A stretch of 64,000 nt of DNA from assembly GCF_001902145.1 (NCBI RefSeq), contig NZ_MRST01000027.1, positions 416,519 through 480,518 on the forward strand. Direction: 5' to 3'. Source of the stretch: Pseudomonas fluorescens. GTDB taxonomy: Bacteria > Pseudomonadota > Gammaproteobacteria > Pseudomonadales > Pseudomonadaceae. Below the pieces are notes generated by a model that worked only from the letters and a program-made list of their open reading frames with translations, had not been told where the DNA came from and searched no databases. The position numbers and the translations under genes were made by a program. Position 1 is the first letter of the stretch. Each line of letters begins with the position of its first letter. Of the stretch, positions 1 to 8,691 are shown piece after piece.

Positions 1-1
1 C

Positions 2-412
2 ATTGGGCCGTTTATTCGTCTGTTTGACGAACACTTCGGCCTGGATGATGTGCGGGACTGCGTGGTCAATCTCGAAGTACACGGCGAAGATGGTTATCGG
101 CTGCAAGGCTCAAGCTCCATGAGTCAGATCAGCCGCGACCCACAGGACCTGGTGGGTCAGACACTCAACGCCAGTCACCAGTACCCGGATGGTTTTCTGC
201 TGTTTCTCGGTACGCTGTTCGCCCCCACTGAAGACCGTGATCAAGCCGGCAGCGGTTTCACCCACAAGCTGGGTGACCGCGTCCGTATCAGCAGCCCGTT
301 GCTCGGCAGCCTGCATAACCAGGTGACCCACAGCTCTGTCGCCACCCCCTGGACGTTCGGGGTGGGCGCCTTGTTGCGCAATCTGGCGTCCCGTGGCCTG
401 CTCACCCGCTGA
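2..412 (+). CDS. Fumarylacetoacetate hydrolase family protein, C-terminal part
   Basis: The reading frame is open from the window edge to a TGA, so only the last ~136 codons are present. The piece carries FAH-fold features: 'SSMSQISRDPQDL', the 'HQYPDGFLLFLGTLFAP' strand region and a C-terminal 'TPWTFGVGALLRNLASRGLL', typical of the FAH-like subfamily found beside IlvD/Edd sugar-acid dehydratases. In such loci it acts on the 2-keto-3-deoxy acid made by the dehydratase. The dehydratase follows 50 bp later on the same strand. Family assignment is good; the substrate is inferred from context only. Confidence 0.75.
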   Translation: MGPFIRLFDEHFGLDDVRDCVVNLEVHGEDGYRLQGSSSMSQISRDPQDLVGQTLNASHQYPDGFLLFLGTLFAPTEDRDQAGSGFTHKLGDRVRISSPLLGSLHNQVTHSSVATPWTFGVGALLRNLASRGLLTR

Positions 413-462
413 ATCCCAACCGATTGTCGATTCAGCCAATAATGACAAGAGAGAAATGAATC

Positions 463-2247
463 ATGAGTGAAATGCCAAAACGTCGCCTGCGCAGCGAGCA
501 ATGGTTCAATGACCCTGCCCACGCGGACATGACTGCCCTGTATGTCGAACGCTACATGAACTACGGGATGACCCGCGAAGAACTGCAATCGGGCCGCCCG
601 ATCATCGGCATCGCCCAGACCGGCAGCGACCTGACCCCCTGCAACCGTCATCATCTGGAGTTGGCGCAACGCGTCAAGGCCGGTATTCGGGATGCCGGTG
701 GCATCCCCATGGAGTTCCCGGTGCATCCGATCGCCGAGCAATCGCGTCGGCCAACGGCGGCACTGGACCGTAACCTGGCGTATCTGGGGTTGGTGGAGAT
801 CCTCCACGGTTACCCTTTGGACGGCGTAGTCCTTACCACTGGTTGCGACAAGACCACCCCCGCCTGCCTGATGGCTGCCGCAACCACCGACCTGCCCGCC
901 ATTGTCCTGTCCGGCGGCCCGATGCTCGACGGTCACCACAAGGGTGAATTGATCGGCTCTGGTACCGTGCTGTGGCATGCACGCAACCTGATGGCCGCAG
1001 GAGAGATTGATTACGAAGGTTTCATGGAGATGACCACCGCGGCCTCGCCGTCCGTGGGGCACTGCAACACCATGGGCACCGCGCTGTCGATGAATGCGCT
1101 GGCCGAAGCCCTGGGGATGTCGTTGCCGGGCTGTGCGAGCATTCCGGCGCCCTACCGTGAACGCGGGCAGATGGCTTATGCCACCGGCAAGCGCATTTGC
1201 GAGCTGGTCATGCAAGACATACGGCCGTCGCAGATCATGACGCGCGAAGCCTTCGAGAACGCGATCGCCGTCGCCTCGGCACTCGGTGCATCCAGCAATT
1301 GCCCTCCGCACCTGATTGCGATCGCCCGGCACATGGGCGTCGAGCTGAGCCTGGATGACTGGCAACGCATTGGCGAGGACGTCCCGCTGCTGGTCAATTG
1401 CATGCCGGCGGGCAAGTACCTCGGCGAAGGCTTCCACCGCGCCGGCGGCGTGCCGGCCGTGATGCACGAACTGCAAAAAGCCGGGCGCCTGCATCAAGAT
1501 TGCGCGACGGTCAGCGGCAATACCATCGGCGAAATCGTCAGCAGTACCCTGACCAGTAACGCCGATGTGATCTACCCCTTTGAAACCCCGCTCAAACACC
1601 GCGCCGGGTTCATCGTGCTCAGCGGCAACTTCTTCGACAGCGCCATCATGAAAATGTCGGTGGTGGGCGAAGCGTTTCGCAAGACCTACCTGTCTGAACC
1701 CGGCGCAGAAAACAGCTTCGAGGCCCGGGCGATCGTGTTCGAAGGGCCAGAGGACTATCACGCCCGCATCGACGACCCGGCGCTGGATATCGACGAGCGC
1801 TGCATCCTGGTCATCCGCGGCGTGGGCACCGTGGGCTACCCCGGCAGTGCAGAAGTGGTGAACATGGCGCCTCCCGCCGCCCTGATCAAACAAGGCATCG
1901 ACTCCCTGCCCTGCCTGGGCGATGGGCGCCAAAGCGGCACGTCGGCAAGCCCGTCAATTCTCAACATGTCCCCCGAAGCAGCGGTAGGCGGTGGCTTGGC
2001 GTTGCTCAAAACCAACGACCGCCTGAAGGTCGACCTGAACACACGCACGGTCAACCTGCTGATAGACGAGGCCGAGATGAGCCGGCGTCGACTCGAGTGG
2101 ACGCCGAACATCCCGCCCTCCCAGACACCCTGGCAGGAACTGTACCGGCAGTTGGTGGGGCAGCTTTCAACAGGTGGGTGCCTGGAGCCTGCGACGCTGC
2201 ATCTGCGCGTGATTGCCCGCAGTGGTGAGCCGCGGCATTCGCATTGA
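463..2247 (+). CDS. IlvD/Edd family dehydratase (sugar-acid dehydratase)
   Basis: A 594-residue member of the dihydroxy-acid/6-phosphogluconate dehydratase family. Visible signatures are 'TTGCDKTTPACLMAA' (cluster cysteine), 'GHCNTMGTALSMNALAEALG', and the C-terminal 'GDGRQSGTSASPSILNMSPE'. Length and the early 'RSEQWFNDPAHADMTALY' resemble the L-arabinonate/D-xylonate dehydratase branch rather than IlvD itself. These are cytoplasmic Fe-S enzymes that convert an aldonic acid to its 2-keto-3-deoxy derivative. A purine-rich 'AAGAGAGAAATG' precedes the ATG. The upstream FAH-family gene supports a pentonic or similar sugar-acid pathway. The exact sugar cannot be read from sequence. Confidence 0.88.
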   Translation: MSEMPKRRLRSEQWFNDPAHADMTALYVERYMNYGMTREELQSGRPIIGIAQTGSDLTPCNRHHLELAQRVKAGIRDAGGIPMEFPVHPIAEQSRRPTAALDRNLAYLGLVEILHGYPLDGVVLTTGCDKTTPACLMAAATTDLPAIVLSGGPMLDGHHKGELIGSGTVLWHARNLMAAGEIDYEGFMEMTTAASPSVGHCNTMGTALSMNALAEALGMSLPGCASIPAPYRERGQMAYATGKRICELVMQDIRPSQIMTREAFENAIAVASALGASSNCPPHLIAIARHMGVELSLDDWQRIGEDVPLLVNCMPAGKYLGEGFHRAGGVPAVMHELQKAGRLHQDCATVSGNTIGEIVSSTLTSNADVIYPFETPLKHRAGFIVLSGNFFDSAIMKMSVVGEAFRKTYLSEPGAENSFEARAIVFEGPEDYHARIDDPALDIDERCILVIRGVGTVGYPGSAEVVNMAPPAALIKQGIDSLPCLGDGRQSGTSASPSILNMSPEAAVGGGLALLKTNDRLKVDLNTRTVNLLIDEAEMSRRRLEWTPNIPPSQTPWQELYRQLVGQLSTGGCLEPATLHLRVIARSGEPRHSH

Positions 2248-2302
2248 CAAGCGAGCAAGGGCATAGCCGCCCCGCGTGAGATCAGTTAAACGCAGATCCC
2301 CT

Positions 2303-2389
2303 GTGGGAGCGGGCTTGCCCGCGAAGGCGGTGTGTCAATCACTGCATCTGTTACTGCACTACCGCTTTCGCAGGCAAGCCAGCTCCCAC
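2303..2389. repeat. Paired REP element (REPIN-like)
   Basis: Two inverted copies of a Pseudomonas REP sequence ('GTGGGAGCGGGCTTGCCCGCG' type on the left, 'CGCAGGCAAGCCAGCTCCCAC' on the right) flank about 40 bp. Intergenic position between the dehydratase and chrB is typical. The right copy is diverged. Confidence 0.8.
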
Positions 2390-2541
2390 CTTTGATCTTC
2401 GTTGCTTTGAGCATGCGTTCGCTTGACTGAAAGACATCAGGCACCGGGCCGCGCTTTTACTGGTTGCTCAATATTAGGCTTCTCAGACGGAGAAAACAGG
2501 AATACAGTCGCGACACCTACATAAAAAGTAACTATCGCTAC

Positions 2542-3486
2542 ATGAACAACTGGATTGCTCTGATTCTCGGTTTACCCACCGCCCACGCCACCGAGCGCAT
2601 GCGAGCCTGGCGCGCCTTGAAAGCTTCAGGTGCGGCGGTACTGCGTGACGGTGCTTATCTACTGCCCGATACCCGTGCTTGTCGAGAAGCTTTGAATGCA
2701 GTCGAGCGAGATATTCTGGCAATCAATGGAACCGCTTACCTCCTGCCTGTAGCCGACCCTGACGGTGAGCGATTTATCGGACTTTTCGACCGCCACGATG
2801 ACTACAACAAGCTTCACGCAGAGATCGAAGCATACCGTGCGCAGCTGAATGCCGAAAATGCGCTGGCGACGGCCAGACACATTCGTAAGCTGCGCAAAAT
2901 CTACGATCAGGTAGTCAGCATTGATTACTTCCCAGGCAGGCCAAAGCAGCAGATCGATTTGGCGTTACAGGAGCTAGAGACGGCAGTCAGCAGAGCCCTG
3001 TCCCCAGATGAGCCGCACAGCAGTAACCAACCAATAACGGCACTCGATCTTGCCCAATATCAAGGGCGTACCTGGGCAACGCGCAAACGTCCCTGGGTCG
3101 ACCGTCTGGCCTGTGCCTGGTTGATTCGGCGTTTCATTGACCCGCAAGCTCAGATCCTCTGGCTGAACGCTCCACAGGACTGCCCAGTCGATGCCTTGGG
3201 TTTTGACTTTGATGACGCAGCCTTCAGCCATGTGGGTAACCGCGTTACCTTCGAAACCCTCCAAGCCAGTTTTCAGATCCAGAAACCCGGTCTAGGGCGC
3301 ATGGCTGCCCTTGTGCATTACCTCGATGTCGGCGGTATCCAGCCGGTGGAGGCTGCCGGCATCGAACGTGTACTGGCAGGGCTGCGAGACACCCTTACCA
3401 ACGACGACCAACTACTGGCTGCCGCAAGCGCTATCTTCGATGGCCTGCTCGCCGGGTTCGTGAAAGAGGAGCAACCCAATGAGTAA
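2542..3486 (+). CDS. chrB: Chromate resistance protein ChrB
   Basis: About 314 residues with the ChrB N-terminal region ('NWIALILGLPT' start) and the C-terminal domain with 'RPWVDRLACAWLIRRFID' and 'FDFDDAAFSHVG'. ChrB proteins are chromate-responsive regulators or accessory proteins for the ChrA pump. The reading frame extends upstream to a TTG, but the ATG at 2542 gives the family's usual N-terminus. The 3' end overlaps chrA by 8 bp, so the two are translationally coupled. No dedicated operator was identified. Confidence 0.88.
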   Translation: MNNWIALILGLPTAHATERMRAWRALKASGAAVLRDGAYLLPDTRACREALNAVERDILAINGTAYLLPVADPDGERFIGLFDRHDDYNKLHAEIEAYRAQLNAENALATARHIRKLRKIYDQVVSIDYFPGRPKQQIDLALQELETAVSRALSPDEPHSSNQPITALDLAQYQGRTWATRKRPWVDRLACAWLIRRFIDPQAQILWLNAPQDCPVDALGFDFDDAAFSHVGNRVTFETLQASFQIQKPGLGRMAALVHYLDVGGIQPVEAAGIERVLAGLRDTLTNDDQLLAAASAIFDGLLAGFVKEEQPNE

Positions 3487-4837
3487 GGCTCTGGCACCCC
3501 CGGCCCAGGCGGATCTTTCGAGGCCTGAAGAGATCAGCCTGCGTGAGGCGTTCTGGTTCTGGTTGAAACTCGGTTTCATCAGCTTCGGCGGGCCAGCAGG
3601 CCAGATTTCGATCATGCACCAGGAGCTTGTTGAGCGCCGACGCTGGATGTCAGAGCGCAGATTTCTGCATGCCCTCAATTACTGCATGTTGTTGCCTGGG
3701 CCAGAAGCCCAACAGTTGGCGACCTATATTGGCTGGCTGATGCACCGGACCTGGGGAGGCGTGATCGCCGGGGCGCTTTTTGTGCTGCCATCACTGTTCA
3801 TCCTGATCGCGCTGTCGTGGATGTACATCGCGTTTGGCGAAGTACCCGTGGTCGCCGGGCTCTTTTATGGAATCAAGCCCGCCGTGACGGCCATCGTTGT
3901 GCAAGCCGCGCACAGGATCGGCTCTCGGGCATTGAAGAACAATTGGCTGTGGGCGATAGCGGCGGCCTCATTTACCGCGATATTTGCGTTCAATGTTCCG
4001 TTCCCCCTGATCGTCTTGGGGGCAGCATCGATTGGCTATTTCGGGGGGCGACTGGCGCCTGAGAAATTCAGGACCGGGGGCCATAGCGCTTCCACAAAGT
4101 CTTTCGGCCCGGCCTTGATCGATGACGACACCCCTTCTGCGGAACATACCCGTTTCAGCTGGTTGAAACTGGCTTCGCTCGCAATGATCGGCGCGGTGCT
4201 ATGGGCCTTGCCGATGGGCGTTTTGACCGCGCTTTTTGGTTGGGAAGGCACCCTGACTCAGATGAGTTGGTTTTTCACCAAGGCGGCGCTATTGACCTTT
4301 GGCGGGGCTTACGCCGTGTTGCCGTATGTCTACCAAGGCGCAGTCGGTCACTATGGCTGGCTAACACCTACACAGATGATCGACGGGCTTGCGCTGGGGG
4401 AAACCACGCCTGGGCCGCTGATCATGGTGGTGGCATTCGTCGGTTTTGTCGGTGCGTATGTCTTGCAAGTGTTCGGCGCAGATCAGGCATTTCTCACGGG
4501 CGCTGTGGCCGCCGCCCTCGTGACCTGGTTCACCTTCTTACCATCGTTTCTTTTCATCCTGGCAGGCGGCCCGCTGGTGGAGTCGACCCACAATGAACTC
4601 AAGTTCACAGCGCCGCTTACCGCAATCACTGCCGCCGTCGTTGGGGTGATTCTCAATCTGGCGTGTTTCTTTGGCTATCACGTGCTTTGGCCAAAAGGTT
4701 TCAGCGGTCACCTCGACTGGCCGTCTGCGCTCATTGCCATTACCGCGGCGATAGCCTTGTTCCGCTTCAAGCGCAGCGTCATTCAGGTACTGTTTGCCTG
4801 CGCGCTTGCCGGCCTGGCAGTACATCTGCTGCGCTAG
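3479..4837 (+). CDS. chrA: Chromate efflux transporter ChrA
   Basis: A 452-residue polytopic inner-membrane protein of the CHR family, built as two homologous halves. Each half has the family signature: 'FWLKLGFISFGGPAGQI' near residue 30 and 'FTKAALLTFGGAYAVLPY' near residue 270. 'PGPEAQQLATYIGW' and 'GETTPGPLIMVVAFVGF' are the paired proline/glycine motifs. It exports chromate using the proton motive force. The ATG overlaps the end of chrB. It converges on rcnA with only 14 bp between stop codons. Confidence 0.93.
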   Translation: MSKALAPPAQADLSRPEEISLREAFWFWLKLGFISFGGPAGQISIMHQELVERRRWMSERRFLHALNYCMLLPGPEAQQLATYIGWLMHRTWGGVIAGALFVLPSLFILIALSWMYIAFGEVPVVAGLFYGIKPAVTAIVVQAAHRIGSRALKNNWLWAIAAASFTAIFAFNVPFPLIVLGAASIGYFGGRLAPEKFRTGGHSASTKSFGPALIDDDTPSAEHTRFSWLKLASLAMIGAVLWALPMGVLTALFGWEGTLTQMSWFFTKAALLTFGGAYAVLPYVYQGAVGHYGWLTPTQMIDGLALGETTPGPLIMVVAFVGFVGAYVLQVFGADQAFLTGAVAAALVTWFTFLPSFLFILAGGPLVESTHNELKFTAPLTAITAAVVGVILNLACFFGYHVLWPKGFSGHLDWPSALIAITAAIALFRFKRSVIQVLFACALAGLAVHLLR

Positions 4838-4851
4838 CTTGCACGCGCGGA

Positions 4852-5721
4852 TTAAAGAACATTCGCTGGGCGTCCGGCTCTCCAGGACACTGAATATGCG
4901 TTCAGGCCGATCCAGCCATGGAAGCCGACATACAGACCAACACCAATGATCAGTACGCTGGACAGGTACGGAGCGCGGCGCGCCACCGTGCCCAACCAGG
5001 GCCAACGATTGGACGCCTGTTTAGCACCTATCGCTGCAGCAGCGCCGACAGTGACCAAAGTAAGCGCCAGGCCGATGCTGAAACACAGGACGAGCATGCC
5101 TCCAAGCGCAACTTCTTTAACCTGAAGACATAGCAGCAGAACGGTGATGGCAGCTGGACAGGGAATCAGGCCGCCAGTCAGACCGAACAGGATGATCTGG
5201 CCCGTGGTGACTTCGCGGTTAGTAAAGCGTTTACGGATATCGTTGGCATGAGCGCGTTCGTGCGCATCCTGATAGCCGTCAATCGATAGCTCCAGGCTTT
5301 TCAGTTCGCAATCATGATGATCGTGGTCGTGTTCACCGTGGTGGTGGTCATCACCCTGCTCGAACTTGAACATCTGCTCACCGCGCCAGGTACGCCACAG
5401 CATCCACAGTGCAATCAGGATGATCAGTGCGGCAGACGCGAGCTGGAAGTACGGCTCGGTGGTTTGCGCGTCCAGGCCTTTGCCCAGGTACATGCCACCG
5501 ATTGCGACCAACCAGACCACTGCGGTGTGCGACAGCGTCGCCGCCAGTCCCAACAATACAGCCTGCTTGACCGACCCACGGATGGCCACAATGAACGCAG
5601 CCATCATGGTTTTCGAGTGTCCCGGTTCCAGGCCATGCAAAGCACCCAGCAAGATAGCGCTCGGGAAATACAGCCAGGCGTTAGCCCCGCCTTGTTGCAG
5701 CAGTTCAGCGAAGTTCGGCAT
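4852..5721 (-). CDS. rcnA: Nickel/cobalt efflux protein RcnA
   Basis: 289 residues of the NicO/RcnA family. Features are 'LGALHGLEPGHSKTMMAAF' in the first membrane segment (HxxxPGH-type metal motif), a histidine/aspartate-rich cytosolic or periplasmic loop 'DDHHHGEHDHDHHDCE' near residue 128, and 'LTGGLIPCPAAITVLLLC' in the second half. It exports Ni2+ and Co2+. It starts 6 bp downstream of the broken rcnR frame, so the two were one operon. Loss of the repressor could leave it expressed without metal control. Confidence 0.93.
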   Translation of the reverse strand: MPNFAELLQQGGANAWLYFPSAILLGALHGLEPGHSKTMMAAFIVAIRGSVKQAVLLGLAATLSHTAVVWLVAIGGMYLGKGLDAQTTEPYFQLASAALIILIALWMLWRTWRGEQMFKFEQGDDHHHGEHDHDHHDCELKSLELSIDGYQDAHERAHANDIRKRFTNREVTTGQIILFGLTGGLIPCPAAITVLLLCLQVKEVALGGMLVLCFSIGLALTLVTVGAAAAIGAKQASNRWPWLGTVARRAPYLSSVLIIGVGLYVGFHGWIGLNAYSVSWRAGRPANVL

Positions 5722-5727
5722 ATCGAC

Positions 5728-6027
5728 CTAGAGGTACTTTGTGATTTGTTTGAACGCTTCAAGCGGCGCGCGCTCGCCATTGCCTAACGCCGAAACGGTG
5801 TCCTCCCAGGCAGTGATCGATATGATCCTGAATGAGCGTACGTTTGGCTTGGCAAACTGCCTTTTCAACCGCATGAAGCTGCTGGGCGATATCCACGCAC
5901 TGACGCCCCTCCTCGATCATGGTGATGATGCCGCGTAAATGCCCATCTGCCCGCTTGAGGCGTTTGATGATCGCCTCGTGACTCTGGTGGGTGTGGGGTG
6001 GCGGTGTTCGTGTTCATGCTCACTCAT
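5728..6027 (-). pseudogene. rcnR: Frameshifted metal-responsive repressor RcnR (two indels)
   Basis: Read on the minus strand, an ATG at 6027 opens with 'MSEHEHEHR'. One base is then missing in the 'CGCCACCCCACACCC' stretch, so the rest ('HTHQSHEAIIKRLKRADGH', 'IITMIEEGRQCVDIAQQLH', 'VEKAVCQAKRTLIQDHIDHC') lies in another frame. A second indel, one extra G in 'CTGGGAGGACACC', returns the frame for 'DTVSALGNGERAPLEAFKQ' and the TAG. All conserved residues of the RcnR/FrmR family (Cys and His ligands) are still recognisable. The ATG frame itself hits a TGA. Either real decay or sequence error in short homopolymers. Confidence 0.85.
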
Positions 6028-6067
6028 GACTTGAGCCTCAGGCCTCAATGGATTACGCCAGCATCGC

Positions 6068-6085
6068 ATCCCCCCATGGGGGGAT
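6068..6085. promoter_or_regulatory. Palindromic G/C-tract operator upstream of rcnRA
   Basis: ATCCCCCCATGGGGGGAT is a perfect 18-bp palindrome 40 bp upstream of the rcnR start. RcnR and related CsoR-family repressors bind G/C tracts flanked by inverted repeats, so this is the obvious binding site for the neighbouring repressor. Assignment is by position and base pattern. Confidence 0.65.
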
Positions 6086-6134
6086 CCGGTCAAATCGCAT
6101 AAAAGCCCTGAAAGCGAGTTGAAACACTAACGCC

Positions 6135-6281
6135 GTGTTCAGCAAAACACTGACAACGACGGGGGTCATCGCGCTTGCTCTCGCCATGTTTGTGGCACCA
6201 AGGATCCCGCCGAGGGGCTCACGCGATATCCCTGTATGTCATCTGCCTTGGCCTGATTGGGTAGCTTCAACCCATCAATGA
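6135..6281 (+). CDS. Possible small secreted peptide or gene remnant
   Basis: A GTG-initiated 48-codon frame beginning 'MFSKTLTTTGVIALALAMFV', which looks like a signal peptide, followed by a short tail with no recognisable domain. There is no clear ribosome binding site. It may be the stump of a periplasmic metal-related protein truncated before the protease gene. Weakly supported. Confidence 0.18.
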   Translation: MFSKTLTTTGVIALALAMFVAPRIPPRGSRDIPVCHLPWPDWVASTHQ

Positions 6282-6301
6282 CTCTCTCGTCGAGGCCCCT
6301 T

Positions 6302-7795
6302 ATGTCGCCTGCTCACACCGCTTCTGTCGTTTTGTATTTGCTGCTGCTCAGCGTTGTCTGGCCCAGCCACGCCAGAGACCTGGCCGAGGGCCTTACCGAA
6401 CAGTCACCTTCCGTGGCACTTGAAAATAAAAACCAACGGTACCCGCAGTGGACCGGCATCGGTTCACTCAAAAACGCCTTGGGTCAGACCTGCAATGCCG
6501 TTCTGCTCGACACGCGCAACCGCCAGGGTAAGGCCGTGGGCCCGGCTTATGTGCTGACCGCCGGGCATTGTGTGTTCTACAGCTACGGTACGGCGCGCGT
6601 CCGCCAGGCATTCACCGCCGATGTGACCTTCAATTACTTTCATGACACACCCGAACAGCGCGTCACTTACCCCGTCAAGACCGCACATTGGAGCAGCATG
6701 GCGGGCACTGACCTGGCCGTGCTCGAACTGGATACATCACTGGGCGTGCTGGTGGCCGGCGCGATCATGCCACTCAAGCTGGCCTCCCATCGGCAGACGT
6801 CGGATCGAGAAGTGATCAACGTGGGAGCGCCGACCGGCTTTCTGAAAAAGGGCCTGCGCATGAGCGCCTGCGTGGAGTCGACCCTCAACAGTTTTGCCGA
6901 GCATCCTGGCGTGTTCCCCAGCGCCTTGCGCAATCGCTGCAACGGCCTGCGCCCAGGCAGCTCCGGCAGCCCGATGCTGGACCGTAACACCAATGAAATC
7001 ACCAGCATCATCAGCAAGGTCGCGTCTGCCATTCAGAAAGACATTCTCAATAGCTGCCAGAACAACTCGGCATGCGAAGCCGCCAAATTCAACTACAGCT
7101 ATCCCGCCAACGACCTGTACTACTGCTTTGTAGACGGCGTTTTCCGTAACGACACCCCGAACTGCCAGCTCAAGGCCGTTGACATCACGCTGGACGAGCC
7201 GTGGAACCTGAAACCCTATGTGCATTTACAACGTGACGCCGACAAAATTACCCGTCCGACCTGGAACCTGAGGTTTTCGATCCAGGAACCGTTCTACCGA
7301 TTCAAGGCCGTGAATGACATCAGCGATTGCGCACGCACGCACGGCTACCAAGTGGCTGCCGCCTCTGACGAGGCCTACATCAACCAGCCCCTCGGCCCGG
7401 TGCTGGGGCCGCATGTGCTGTGCATCCTCGGGGTGCAAAAGGCCGAGCAGCCGCTGACCGAAGCACTGCTGCGCAATGTGTTCACCCATTCGGTATTCCT
7501 GACCAACCCGGCACCGGCACCGCAGCTCAAGCACCGCTATCACGTCGCCTGGGAAAACCAGCACAACGGCTTTAGCCAGCATTACTACTACAGCGTGAAT
7601 GCGGCGGTCAGCACCACCTGTGGCGATATTGACGATGATCGCTACACCCTGGCCCTGGACGGCATTTTCATTGACAGAGCAGAGCTGCCGATCACGCTAT
7701 GCAGCTATGCACGCAACAACGCTGGGCAACCGTCGGCCATTCGCGCAGATGTGATCAGAGGCGCTACGGTTCGCTCGCAACGTCATGCCAGGTGA
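6302..7795 (+). CDS. Secreted trypsin-like serine protease
   Basis: About 497 residues with an N-terminal signal peptide ('VVLYLLLLSVVWPSHAR') and an S1-fold catalytic domain. The triad is visible: His in 'TAGHC' near residue 89, Asp in 'TDLAVLEL' near 137 and Ser in 'RPGSSGSPML' near 221. The C-terminal half has several cysteines and no domain I recognise; it may bind substrate or assist secretion. An ATG at 6278 is possible, but the one at 6302 has a 'GAGG' at proper spacing. Probably periplasmic or extracellular. Confidence 0.8.
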   Translation: MSPAHTASVVLYLLLLSVVWPSHARDLAEGLTEQSPSVALENKNQRYPQWTGIGSLKNALGQTCNAVLLDTRNRQGKAVGPAYVLTAGHCVFYSYGTARVRQAFTADVTFNYFHDTPEQRVTYPVKTAHWSSMAGTDLAVLELDTSLGVLVAGAIMPLKLASHRQTSDREVINVGAPTGFLKKGLRMSACVESTLNSFAEHPGVFPSALRNRCNGLRPGSSGSPMLDRNTNEITSIISKVASAIQKDILNSCQNNSACEAAKFNYSYPANDLYYCFVDGVFRNDTPNCQLKAVDITLDEPWNLKPYVHLQRDADKITRPTWNLRFSIQEPFYRFKAVNDISDCARTHGYQVAAASDEAYINQPLGPVLGPHVLCILGVQKAEQPLTEALLRNVFTHSVFLTNPAPAPQLKHRYHVAWENQHNGFSQHYYYSVNAAVSTTCGDIDDDRYTLALDGIFIDRAELPITLCSYARNNAGQPSAIRADVIRGATVRSQRHAR

Positions 7796-7902
7796 TGCAG
7801 CAATGTTTTCCAGCAACTTTTGGTGTGTAGGGAGGCTTTAGCATGGCAGCCACAGCCAAGCTGGTTGCACTTCGCGCAATGCGGCATAGCTGGCGCAACA
7901 TT

Positions 7903-7926
7903 AAAAAAGACCCGCCTAAGCGGGTC
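7903..7926 (-). terminator. Rho-independent terminator of the HNH gene
   Basis: GACCCGC-CTAA-GCGGGTC stem with an A6 run on its plus-strand left side, which reads as a T run on the minus strand. It lies 17 bp past the HNH stop and may also stop transcription from the protease side. Confidence 0.8.
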
Positions 7927-7942
7927 ATGTCGTTCAAGTCAG

Positions 7943-8503
7943 TTATGTTTCAGCAGGACCGAGACGTGCTCGATCAATGGCCTCGTCCAGAACCATCTCG
8001 AGACGCGCCATCTTGGTGCTGATCGAATAGTTAGCGCCGTGGGTGGTTGCGCGACCACTAAAGTCGAGATTCGCTGCCTGCATAGATTCAACTAACCCCT
8101 TCGCCTGCTCAGGCTCCTGTTGGCAGAACTCGATGACCCTCAGGTTAATTTTCTTGAATGTTTCGGCCAAGACACGACTGAATCTGCCCGCATTCTCGTT
8201 GGTAAATGCCACAAAGTATTTGGCGCTACTACAATCGGGGGAGTTGAGATGGCACTCAGCGCACAGGAGAAAGCAATTGAATGGCAAATGTGTACCGCCC
8301 AGGGAGTGCGCAATTATGTGCGCTACTTCCTGGTAACCCGTAACGCCACAGCACCAGCAAATACGCAAATCTTCGTGATCGTCCTCGATGGCCTCTCGGA
8401 CATATTCACAAAAGCCATAGTCGTCTACCCACTGCAAATTCTGCAGCCATGCATTACGCACCGTAGTGCGAGTGACCGCCCGACGCTTTGATGGAAGCTC
8501 CAT
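7943..8503 (-). CDS. HNH endonuclease-like protein
   Basis: 186 residues. An HNH-type zinc-finger core is clear between residues 49 and 85: C-W-C-C, then 'AHIIAHSLGG', an Asn in 'PFNCFLL' and 'CAECH'. The N-terminal 48 residues and the C-terminal ~100 residues are not recognised. The RBS 'AGGAAAG' supports the start. It is last in a minus-strand set starting at the Cro-like gene, before a strong terminator. Likely a DNase of an island or phage; the target is unknown. Confidence 0.65.
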   Translation of the reverse strand: MELPSKRRAVTRTTVRNAWLQNLQWVDDYGFCEYVREAIEDDHEDLRICWCCGVTGYQEVAHIIAHSLGGTHLPFNCFLLCAECHLNSPDCSSAKYFVAFTNENAGRFSRVLAETFKKINLRVIEFCQQEPEQAKGLVESMQAANLDFSGRATTHGANYSISTKMARLEMVLDEAIDRARLGPAET

Positions 8504-8583
8504 TAGCTACTTTCCTGCCACCCGACTCAGATGCGTCGATCATCGCAAACCTGCCCTTCCAAAAGCCAGTGGTGCCAAATCTT

Positions 8584-8691
8584 TCAACTGTACCCAGGCA
8601 AGTTGCGCGACGTTGCGATCAAGCCGCTGGTCTCGCTGTCCAGCGTGGCCACCCACTGGACTTCATCGACGATACCGCTACTCAGGCGCAC
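8584..8691 (-). CDS. Possible 35-residue ORF
   Basis: A GTG frame overlapping the end of the upstream gene by 14 bp and reading 'RLSSGIVDEVQWVATLDSE', ending TGA. The overlap suggests coupling, but the length is small and there is no recognisable motif. Confidence 0.25.
   Translation of the reverse strand: MRLSSGIVDEVQWVATLDSETSGLIATSRNLPGYS

Noticed and set aside
241..1932. 563-codon frame opposite the dehydratase
   Set aside because: Antisense shadow of a high-GC gene; composition rich in His, Gln and Arg and no family features, while the opposite frame is a clear IlvD/Edd enzyme.
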